From NCBI GenBank assembly GCA_945864765.1, contig CAMBDR010000273.1:1-6370 (forward strand): a stretch of 6,370 nucleotides of DNA. Direction: 5' to 3'. Under the pieces are notes generated by a model, which worked only from the letters and a program-made list of their open reading frames with translations, had not been told where the DNA came from and ran no database searches. Source of the stretch: Janthinobacterium lividum. Its GTDB lineage: Bacteria; Pseudomonadota; Gammaproteobacteria; Burkholderiales; Burkholderiaceae_D. Both the position numbers and the translations under genes were made by a program. Below are positions 1-5,278 of this stretch, in pieces (position 1 is the stretch's first letter; each line of letters starts with the position of its first letter).

Positions 1-166
1 CGACTGTCTGTTCGATGGCGGCGTCCTGGCTCGCTTCAAAAGCCAGCAGGGCGCGCAACTGGCCATGAAAATCGGCAGCCCGACTATCGAGCTTGCGCAT
101 GGCAAACGGCTTTTCGGACAAGTTCGCGCACGAGTTTTCGGATGAATTCGCAGACAAATTCGTCAT
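1..166 (-). CDS. hisD: Histidinol dehydrogenase, N-terminal part (runs off window)
   Basis: This is the first 55 codons of a gene that continues past the left edge. HisD is the zinc- and NAD-dependent cytoplasmic enzyme that oxidises L-histidinol twice to give L-histidine, the last steps of the pathway. From residue 23 the translation reads MRKLDSRAADFHGQLRALL, then a stretch ending IEQTV, which is the typical HisD N-terminus. The catalytic region lies outside the window. The ATG at 166-164 overlaps the hisG stop as ATGA and has GGGAGG four bases upstream, so it was chosen over the internal ATG at 100-98 (codon 23), which has no visible ribosome site. This start gives a 22-residue leader, polar and Ser/Asn-rich, that I do not recognise as part of the HisD fold and that contains an 8-residue tandem repeat. 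Family identity is strong; the exact start is less certain. Confidence 0.9.
   Translation of the reverse strand, partial: MTNLSANSSENSCANLSEKPFAMRKLDSRAADFHGQLRALLAFEASQDAAIEQTV
113..160 (-). repeat. 24-bp imperfect tandem duplication in the hisD leader
   Basis: Two adjacent 24-bp units (160-137 and 136-113, minus strand) match at 17 of 24 positions by eye. They encode residues 3-10 (NLSANSSE) and 11-18 (NSCANLSE), which match at 5 of 8 positions. The unit is exactly eight codons, so the duplication keeps the reading frame. It lies wholly in the non-conserved N-terminal extension of HisD. A chance similarity within Ser/Asn-rich low complexity cannot be excluded. Confidence 0.5.
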
Positions 167-864
167 GCCGCCTCCCGTGCCTGGCTGGCGCGCTCAAAGG
201 CATCCAGAATCGGCTTCAAACGCGCCCGTTTCAGTTTCAATGCGGCTTGATTAACCACCATGCGCGAAGAAATCTCCATGATTTCTTCCACCTCGTGCAA
301 ATGATTGGCGCGCAAGGTGTTGCCACTGCTGACCAAATCGACAATCGCATCGGCCAAGCCGACCAAGGGGGCCAATTCCATCGAGCCATACAGCTTGATC
401 AAATCCACGTGCACGCCTTTTTTGCCGAAATGCTCACGGGCGATTTGAACAAATTTGGTGGCCACGCGCAAACGCCGCCCTTGTTGCACGGCACTGGCAT
501 AATCAAAGCCCACGGGCACCGCGACCGACATGCGGCAGCGCGCAATGTTCAAATCAATCGGTTGATATAAGCCTTCGCCGCCGTGTTCCAGCAACACGTC
601 TTTACCCGCCACGCCAAAATCGGCGGCACCGTGTTGCACATAGGTTGGCACATCGGTGGCGCGCACAATAATCACCCGTAACATCGGATCATTGGTCGCC
701 AAAATCAATTTGCGCGAGGTTTCCGGGTTTTCCAATACCTCGATGCCTGCTGCATGCAATAGCGGCAGGGTATCGTCAAAAATCCGCCCTTTGGATAAAG
801 CCAACACCAAACCCGTATCATTGCCATTGCCCGCTATCGCCCCCAAGCCATTCAAGTCATTCAT
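163..864 (-). CDS. hisG: ATP phosphoribosyltransferase, short catalytic form
   Basis: HisG joins ATP and PRPP to make N1-(5-phosphoribosyl)-ATP, the first and feedback-controlled step of histidine synthesis, in the cytoplasm. The 233-residue product shows LALSKGRIFDDTLPLL at residues 21-36, GAADFGVAGKDVLLE at 79-93, and the PRPP-binding loop DLVSSGNTLRAN at 176-187. It stops soon after that domain and lacks the C-terminal regulatory (ACT-like) domain of the long form such as that of E. coli. It is therefore the short form, which is known to need the HisZ regulatory subunit; no hisZ is in this window. The ATG at 864 overlaps the murA stop as ATGA, with GGGTGA four bases upstream. This start adds about 14 Gly/Asn-rich residues before the conserved strand, more than usual for short HisG. 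It ends in an ATGA overlap with hisD. The family call is very secure; the first 15 or so residues are not. Confidence 0.96.
   Translation of the reverse strand: MNDLNGLGAIAGNGNDTGLVLALSKGRIFDDTLPLLHAAGIEVLENPETSRKLILATNDPMLRVIIVRATDVPTYVQHGAADFGVAGKDVLLEHGGEGLYQPIDLNIARCRMSVAVPVGFDYASAVQQGRRLRVATKFVQIAREHFGKKGVHVDLIKLYGSMELAPLVGLADAIVDLVSSGNTLRANHLHEVEEIMEISSRMVVNQAALKLKRARLKPILDAFERASQAREAA
171..176 (-). promoter_or_regulatory. Ribosome binding site for hisD
   Basis: GGGAGG on the minus strand lies four bases before the ATG at 166. It is inside the last codons of hisG, as expected for translational coupling at an ATGA overlap. It is the main reason to prefer this start over the in-frame ATG 22 codons later. 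The spacing is slightly short. Confidence 0.6.
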
Positions 865-2114
865 GATTTCACCCGTACAATATCCGCACCCACAGCGGAG
901 AGCTTCACTTCCATGCCATCATAACCCCGGTCGAGGTGGTAAATTCGATCGATCAAGGTTTGCCCTTGTGCCGCCAAACCGGCAATCACCAGCGACGCCG
1001 AGGCGCGCAAATCGGTGGCCATAACAGGCGCGCCAACCAATTTATCCACGCCGGTAACAAAGGCGATTTTGCCTTCGGTTTCAATGCTGGCCCCCAGACG
1101 ATTGAGCTCTTGCACATGCATGAAGCGGTTTTCAAAAATCGTTTCGGCGATATGGCTGGTTCCGTGTGCAATGCAATTAACGGCCATAAACTGGGCTTGC
1201 ATATCGGTTGGGAAACCGGGGTATTCGGTGGTGCGAAAACTTACCGCCTTGGCGCGCCCTTGCATTTTGGCGCGTATCCAGTTTGGCCCACTGCTCAAAA
1301 CCAGGCCCATTTCGCGCAATTTATCCATGGCCGCATCCAAAATATCGGGGCGCACGTCGTTGAGCAGCAAGTCGCCGCCGGTCGCTGCCACCGCGCATAA
1401 AAAGGTTCCGGTTTCGATGCGGTCAGAGATCACCCGGTGCTGCGCGCCATGCAATTGGGGCACGCCCTGAATGATCAGGCGGTCACTACCGATGCCGTCA
1501 ATCTTTGCGCCCATGGCGACCAGCAAATGCGCCAGATCGGTCACTTCCGGCTCGCGCGCGGCGTTTTCGAGAATGGTTTCGCCTTCGGCCAGGGTGGCGG
1601 CCATCAGCAGGTTTTCGGTGCCAGTCACGGTCACCATATCGGTTACCACCCGCGTACCTTTGAGCTTGCTGGCGCGCGCGTGGATGTAACCGGCCTCAAT
1701 CGCAATCTCCGCCCCCAGGGCTTGCAAACCTTTGATATGTTGATCAACCGGGCGCGAGCCGATGGCGCAACCGCCCGGCAAAGAGACCTTGGCTTCGCCA
1801 AAACGGGTGAGCAAGGGGCCGAGCACCAAAATCGAGGCACGCATGGTTTTCACCAAATCGTAAGGCGCTTCCAGGTGAGTGATGGCGCTACCGTTCAACT
1901 GCACTTTGTCGCCATCCTGCTCCACTCGCAGCCCGGTCTGGCGCAGCAAATTAAGCATGGTGGAAACGTCTTTCAAGCGCGGCACATTGGCCAACTCAAG
2001 GCTGTCGGAAGTCAATAAACCTGCGCACAAAATCGGCAGTGCGGCATTTTTCGCACCGGAAATAGGCACTTCACCAGATAGCTCGCGGCCACCGGTAATG
2101 AGTAATTTATCCAT
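861..2114 (-). CDS. murA: UDP-N-acetylglucosamine 1-carboxyvinyltransferase
   Basis: MurA transfers enolpyruvate from PEP to UDP-GlcNAc, the first committed step of peptidoglycan synthesis, in the cytoplasm; it is the fosfomycin target. The 417 residues are full length for the family (E. coli about 419). Visible landmarks: SGAKNAALP with K22 and N23 in the substrate site, the active-site loop PGGCAIGSRPVDQH with catalytic C116 (the Cys form, normally fosfomycin-sensitive), TGTENLLMAATLAEG at 164-178, YPGFPTDMQAQF with D304 (equivalent to E. coli D305), R370 in DLRASASLVIAG, and R396 in LDRGYDGME. No key residue is missing. The ATG at 2114 lies inside the end of ibaG (8-nt overlap), with GGAAG nine bases upstream, and the stop overlaps hisG. 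The ibaG-murA adjacency is the same as in E. coli. Confidence 0.98.
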   Translation of the reverse strand: MDKLLITGGRELSGEVPISGAKNAALPILCAGLLTSDSLELANVPRLKDVSTMLNLLRQTGLRVEQDGDKVQLNGSAITHLEAPYDLVKTMRASILVLGPLLTRFGEAKVSLPGGCAIGSRPVDQHIKGLQALGAEIAIEAGYIHARASKLKGTRVVTDMVTVTGTENLLMAATLAEGETILENAAREPEVTDLAHLLVAMGAKIDGIGSDRLIIQGVPQLHGAQHRVISDRIETGTFLCAVAATGGDLLLNDVRPDILDAAMDKLREMGLVLSSGPNWIRAKMQGRAKAVSFRTTEYPGFPTDMQAQFMAVNCIAHGTSHIAETIFENRFMHVQELNRLGASIETEGKIAFVTGVDKLVGAPVMATDLRASASLVIAGLAAQGQTLIDRIYHLDRGYDGMEVKLSAVGADIVRVKS

Positions 2115-2346
2115 GCTGATATTCTTCCGGCGTCAGTGTTTTCATCGACAAGGCGTGAATTTCTTCACGCATGCGGTCACCCAAAATGGCATACACCATT
2201 TGGTGACGCTGGATTGAACGCTTGCCCTGAAACGCAGCCGAAACGATGACGGCTTCAAAATGATGGCCGTCGCCATCCACTTCGAGGTGAGTACAGTCCA
2301 AACCGGCGGCGATATAGCCATGAATCAGTTGCGGAGTCGTTGCCAC
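2107..2346 (-). CDS. ibaG: BolA-family protein, IbaG-like
   Basis: This small 79-residue protein has the BolA fold. The conserved parts are VDGDGHHFEAVIVS (residues 23-36), GKRSIQRHQMVYAILGDRM (41-59) and the signature EIHALSMKTLTPEEY (62-76) with H64, the family's conserved histidine. BolA proteins pair with monothiol glutaredoxins around a [2Fe-2S] cluster and act in iron-sulfur handling or acid/envelope stress; the exact role here is inferred. C18, H28 and H29 lie in the loop region where other BolA proteins place cluster ligands. The location directly before murA and after the mla genes matches E. coli ibaG (formerly yrbA), which supports IbaG over BolA proper. The start is GTG at 2346-2344, not ATG; AAGGA seven bases upstream supports it. 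The last 8 nt overlap murA. The protein is slightly shorter than E. coli IbaG at the C-terminus. Confidence 0.92.
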   Translation of the reverse strand: MATTPQLIHGYIAAGLDCTHLEVDGDGHHFEAVIVSAAFQGKRSIQRHQMVYAILGDRMREEIHALSMKTLTPEEYQHG

Positions 2347-2353
2347 AATTTTT

Positions 2354-2358
2354 TCCTT
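2354..2358 (-). promoter_or_regulatory. Ribosome binding site that fixes the ibaG GTG start
   Basis: AAGGA on the minus strand, seven bases before GTG at 2346, gives ideal spacing. No ATG with comparable support is near, and the translation MATTPQLIHGYI fits a BolA N-terminus, so GTG is the probable start. Confidence 0.7.
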
Positions 2359-2400
2359 GAGTAATAAATGAAAACAAAATCAAACACATCAGCACAGAAT

Positions 2401-3171
2401 TTAATGCCGTAACTTATAACCACTGGCGAGCATGCGTAACGCCAGCGCCGCCAAAACAATCAAAAAGATCGAAACAAAAATCAGGCTGCGCCATGGATCA
2501 ACATCAGAGTGGCCAATAAAACCATAGCGAAAACCATCAATCATATAGAAAAACGGGTTACCGTGCGATACGCTTTGCCAGAGCGGCGGCAAGGAATGAA
2601 TCGAATAAAACACGCCCGACAAAAACGTGGCTGGCACGATTAAAAAATTTTGGAAAGCGGCCAGATGATCAAATTTTTCCGCCATAATGCCCGCAATCAA
2701 ACCCATGGTACCCAAAATGGCCGCCCCCAGCAGCGCGAAGACAGCAATCCAAAGCGGTGCCGCCAAGCTCACTTGCGCCACCAGGCAAGTGGCCAATAAC
2801 ACGCCCGCCCCCACCGCCACACCACGCACAATCGCAGCCAGCACATAGGCGCTGAATACTTCAGCGTGCGACAGCGGGGTCAGCAGCACCAACACCAAAT
2901 TGCCGCTGATTTTTGATTGAATCAACGACGAGCTGGCATTGGCAAAGGCATTTTGCAGCAAACTCATCATCACCAAACCCGGCACCAGAAACGACACATA
3001 ATGCACGCCCGGATAAACTTGCACCCGATCCGACAAAACATGGCCGAAAATCAGCAAATACAACATGGCAGTGAGAATCGGCGCGCCCATGGTTTGGGTT
3101 GCCACCTTCCAAAAGCGCAAGACTTCTTTATAGAAAAGGGTGCGAAAGCCGATTGAAATCAAGTCACTCAT
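2401..3171 (-). CDS. yadH: ABC-2 type transporter permease, YadH family
   Basis: This 256-residue inner-membrane protein has about six hydrophobic segments, near residues 27-45, 58-79, 105-132, 138-163, 174-193 and 228-248. The C-terminal ABC-2 signature is clear: FLSGVFYSIHSLPPLWQ at 183-199, then GNPFFYMIDGFRYGF at 204-218. Length and motif match E. coli YadH (256 residues), an exporter-type permease of unproven substrate; drug, polysaccharide or lipid export are all possible for the ABC-2 superfamily. It should form a dimer driven by the ATPase encoded just upstream, whose stop overlaps this ATG as ATGA with AGGTGG four bases before it. Both genes are clearly co-translated. Its position between mlaB and ibaG hints at an envelope role, which is inference. 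It is not MlaE, which belongs to a different permease family. Confidence 0.93.
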   Translation of the reverse strand: MSDLISIGFRTLFYKEVLRFWKVATQTMGAPILTAMLYLLIFGHVLSDRVQVYPGVHYVSFLVPGLVMMSLLQNAFANASSSLIQSKISGNLVLVLLTPLSHAEVFSAYVLAAIVRGVAVGAGVLLATCLVAQVSLAAPLWIAVFALLGAAILGTMGLIAGIMAEKFDHLAAFQNFLIVPATFLSGVFYSIHSLPPLWQSVSHGNPFFYMIDGFRYGFIGHSDVDPWRSLIFVSIFLIVLAALALRMLASGYKLRH

Positions 3172-4103
3172 GCGGCCACCTGTGCTGGCGAAGCTTGATC
3201 CAAACTGCCATCCATAATCTGTAAAAACACGTCTTCCAAATCCGCCTGATTCAATTGCATTTCCTCCAAGACACTGCCATGCTGGCGAATGGCCGCCAAA
3301 ATCGGCTCGACTTCGGCATAATGATTGATGCGCAAACTGTAGCGCCGCTCATCAGCCGGGGCGGCACTTAATAGATAGCGCAAACTGTCCGGCAAGCCGC
3401 CTTGATTGAGTTTGAGCACCAGTTGCGCTCCCTTGACCCGTTGCAACAAGGCGGACATTTTGTCTTGCGCCACCACCACACCGTTTTTCAACATGGCGCA
3501 ACGCTGGCATAGCGCCTGCGCTTCTTCGAGGTAATGCGTGGTCAGGACGATGGTATGGCCGTCGCGGTTTAAACGGGCGATGAATTTCCACAAGGTTTGG
3601 CGTAATTCGACATCAACGCCGGCGGTCGGTTCGTCCAGAATAATCACGGGCGGCTTATGCACCAGTGCTTGGGCCACCAAAACCCGGCGCTTCATGCCAC
3701 CCGACAAGGCGCGCATATTCACATCCGCCTTGTTGGTGAGGTCAAGATGGGCCATCACTTCATCAATCCAGGCATCATTATTTTTCAAACCGAAATAACC
3801 GGATTGCAGGCGCAAGGTTTCACGCACGGTAAAAAAGGGATCAAACACCAATTCTTGCGGCACCACGCCCAGTTTGCGCCGGGCGGCACGAAAGTCGCGT
3901 ACCACATCGTTGCCATGCACGGCCACACTACCCGTGTCGGCACGGATCAAACCGGCAATAATCGAAATGAGGGTGGTTTTGCCAGCACCATTGGGGCCGA
4001 GCAAGCCAAAAAATTCGCCTTCTTCGATGCGTAAAGAGACACCCCCCAAGGCCTGCAGGTCCTGGTAGCGCTTTGTCACTTGATGAATATCGATTGCGGC
4101 CAT
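3168..4103 (-). CDS. yadG: ABC transporter ATP-binding protein, YadG family
   Basis: This 311-residue cytoplasmic ATPase powers the YadH permease. It has the full set of nucleotide-binding motifs: Walker A GPNGAGKT at 36-43, Q-loop Q83 in VPQE, signature LSGGMKRR at 133-140, Walker B VIILDEP at 153-159 with catalytic E158, D-loop AGVD at 161-164, and switch H190 in LTTHYLEEA. A C-terminal domain of about 90 residues follows, ending in NQADLEDVFLQIMDGS, a pattern common in CcmA/YadG-type exporter ATPases. Length is close to E. coli YadG (308). The ATG at 4103 is the only reasonable start before the conserved KRYQDLQAL, yet no Shine-Dalgarno sequence is visible before it. The stop overlaps yadH. 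It differs from MlaF, which would sit next to mlaE outside this window. Substrate unknown. Confidence 0.94.
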   Translation of the reverse strand: MAAIDIHQVTKRYQDLQALGGVSLRIEEGEFFGLLGPNGAGKTTLISIIAGLIRADTGSVAVHGNDVVRDFRAARRKLGVVPQELVFDPFFTVRETLRLQSGYFGLKNNDAWIDEVMAHLDLTNKADVNMRALSGGMKRRVLVAQALVHKPPVIILDEPTAGVDVELRQTLWKFIARLNRDGHTIVLTTHYLEEAQALCQRCAMLKNGVVVAQDKMSALLQRVKGAQLVLKLNQGGLPDSLRYLLSAAPADERRYSLRINHYAEVEPILAAIRQHGSVLEEMQLNQADLEDVFLQIMDGSLDQASPAQVAA

Positions 4104-4125
4104 GGTAAGTCTATGAAAACCCGTG

Positions 4126-4131
4126 ATTATA
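4126..4131 (-). promoter_or_regulatory. Possible internal promoter -10 element before yadG
   Basis: The minus strand reads TATAAT exactly at 4131-4126. It would start transcription near 4119, giving a leader of about 16 nt with no clear ribosome site before yadG. No good TTGACA-like -35 is found at 16-18 bp spacing (the sequence there is C/T-rich), and there is no TG extension. This is therefore a weak candidate for an internal promoter for yadGH-ibaG-murA-his. Confidence 0.28.
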
Positions 4132-4172
4132 AGGGATTTTTACGGCAAAGGGGATTTTTACAGCAAAGGGAT
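4131..4172. repeat. Short tandem repeat between mlaB and yadG
   Basis: On the plus strand, AAGGGATTTTTACGGCA (4131-4147) is followed directly by AAGGGGATTTTTACAGCA (4148-4165) and then a 7-base partial third copy, AAGGGAT (4166-4172). The two full copies differ by one inserted G and one substitution. The repeat fills most of the 81-bp gap and abuts the TATAAT sequence. It could be a slippage product or a pair of protein-binding sites; the sequence alone does not say which. Confidence 0.7.
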
Positions 4173-4184
4173 GGGGTCGCAGGA

Positions 4185-4475
4185 TCAATGGTGATGGTGA
4201 TCCTGGGCAGGGGCATTGGGAATGGCCAACAAGGCGGCCACATCATACAGTTGCGCCAAACTTTGCAGGCTGGCGGGCAAATTGCTCAGCTGCAACACCG
4301 CGCCACGCTTTTGCGCAGCGCGCTGCCAGGACAACAACATCGCCACCCCGCTTGAGTCGGCTTGTTGGGTGGCGGCAAAATCAAACGCCAGTTGCCCACT
4401 GGCGATAGCCTGCAAACCTTCGGCCAACACCAGATGTGCATTGGCCGCAGTGAGGGTGACAGGGGCAGTAAACAT
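4185..4475 (-). CDS. mlaB: MlaB, STAS-domain subunit of the Mla phospholipid transporter
   Basis: MlaB binds the cytoplasmic face of the MlaF ATPase and is needed for assembly and activity of the MlaFEDB inner-membrane complex. The product is a single STAS domain of 96 residues. The motif DSSG at 40-43 is the site of the conserved STAS Ser/Thr (functional Thr in E. coli MlaB), followed by VAMLLSWQRAAQKRG and LSNLPASLQSLAQLYDV, the helix and strand pattern of betaproteobacterial MlaB. The start chosen is ATG at 4475 (MFTAPVTLT). An in-frame TTG at 4487 would add only four residues and has no ribosome site; the ATG also lacks a strong one. The protein ends QDHHHH, an uncommon natural tetra-histidine tail. 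It follows mlaC by about 96 nt and precedes yadG by 81 nt. Sequence similarity in this family is low, so the call leans partly on position. Confidence 0.88.
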   Translation of the reverse strand: MFTAPVTLTAANAHLVLAEGLQAIASGQLAFDFAATQQADSSGVAMLLSWQRAAQKRGAVLQLSNLPASLQSLAQLYDVAALLAIPNAPAQDHHHH

Positions 4476-4571
4476 AGGGAAACCCAATTAAAAAGTAAAA
4501 TTTAAAACAATTGCAACTAATCGGATCATAAGCCATTGTACGGTAAACTAACTTGAACAGTCGAAAACAAT

Positions 4572-5213
4572 TTATGATGTTTTGCCAGAAGAAGCTGACT
4601 TTTCAGCCAATTTCTTGTTTTTCTCGGATAAGCTCTTGATCAAGCCATCCAAACCACCCTTGGTAATTTCAGCATTAAAGTTACCTTTATAGGTTTCCAC
4701 CAACCAGGCACCGAGAATATTGATATCGTAAATCTTCCAGCTATTGCCCGATTTTTCAACCCGGTAATTCAATTGCACCGGTTCACCACGTGCTTGAATC
4801 ACTTCTGAGCGCACTTCGACTTCGGTATCAGCCGGATCAGCACGCAAAGGTTTGAACACCAATTTTTGATTTTTCACCTGGGATAAGGCCCCGGAATAGC
4901 TATAAATCAGCAAATCGCGAAATTCATTCGACAATTGCTTTTGCTGCTCGGGGGTGGCGTCGCGCCAATGACGACCGGCCGCCAATGAAGTCATCCGTTG
5001 AAAATTAACGTAAGGCAAAATTTTGGCATCGACCAAGTCCACAATTTTTTTATGGTTGCCGCCTTGAATATCCTTATCGGCTTTCACCGCATCCAGCACT
5101 TCATTGCTAATCCGCTTCAACAAAACATCGGGAGCCTCTTGCGCTTGCGCCGATGCAGGCACAAACAAGCTCACCATTACCATAACAGCCAATAACTTAA
5201 AAAACTTTTTCAT
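4572..5213 (-). CDS. mlaC: MlaC, periplasmic phospholipid-binding carrier
   Basis: MlaC (Ttg2D family) shuttles phospholipid across the periplasm between MlaA in the outer membrane and MlaFEDB in the inner membrane. With the ATG at 5213 it has 213 residues and begins with a Sec signal peptide: MKKFFK, a hydrophobic core at about 7-19, and probable cleavage after AQA (residue 24). Family landmarks are ILPYVNFQRM at 65-74, YSYSGAL at 104-110, YDINILGAWLVETYKGNF at 162-179 and GLDGLIKSL at 187-195. The last 18 or so residues are Lys/Ser-rich and probably disordered. An ATG five codons earlier (5228) is possible but would put MIVNC before the signal peptide. Neither start has a proper Shine-Dalgarno; only a weak GTGA lies five bases before the chosen one, and the leader is U-rich. 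It lies 65 bp after mlaA. Confidence 0.95.
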   Translation of the reverse strand: MKKFFKLLAVMVMVSLFVPASAQAQEAPDVLLKRISNEVLDAVKADKDIQGGNHKKIVDLVDAKILPYVNFQRMTSLAAGRHWRDATPEQQKQLSNEFRDLLIYSYSGALSQVKNQKLVFKPLRADPADTEVEVRSEVIQARGEPVQLNYRVEKSGNSWKIYDINILGAWLVETYKGNFNAEITKGGLDGLIKSLSEKNKKLAEKSASSGKTS

Positions 5214-5278
5214 ACAATTCACAATCATAATAAATTAAACAGCAAACAAACAAAGCAAACAGGATTTCTCGCCCTTAA

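Noticed and set aside
1437..2018. Long plus-strand open frame (193 codons) opposite murA, with another at 936-1400
   Set aside because: They lie opposite a fully conserved murA, have low-complexity His/Gln-rich translations and match no family I recognise. They are shadows of codon use in the real gene.
2401..4103. Reading this ATPase/permease pair as MlaF and MlaE
   Set aside because: The permease has the ABC-2 signature and six-segment layout, and the ATPase has a C-terminal domain of the CcmA/YadG kind. MlaF/MlaE should lie upstream of mlaD, outside the window.
4185..4202. Vector-derived histidine tag or contamination at the end of mlaB
   Set aside because: Only four histidines are present, the stop follows in frame, and native sequence continues into yadG with normal operon context.
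4476..4487. TTG start for mlaB adding MGFP
   Set aside because: No Shine-Dalgarno precedes the TTG, and the ATG at 4475 gives the usual MlaB length and N-terminus.
4525..4530. TATGAT on the minus strand in the mlaC-mlaB gap as a promoter for mlaB
   Set aside because: One mismatch to the -10 consensus in an AT-rich gap, with no acceptable -35 at 16-18 bp. Chance occurrence is likely.
4476..4571. Possible rho-independent terminator between mlaC and mlaB
   Set aside because: The gap is AT-rich but contains no GC-rich hairpin followed by a T run on the minus strand. Small palindromes such as CAATTG are too short.
5214..5228. Upstream ATG for mlaC adding MIVNC
   Set aside because: It has no ribosome site, and MKKFFKLL five codons later is a standard signal-peptide start. 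It remains possible, since neither start is well supported.
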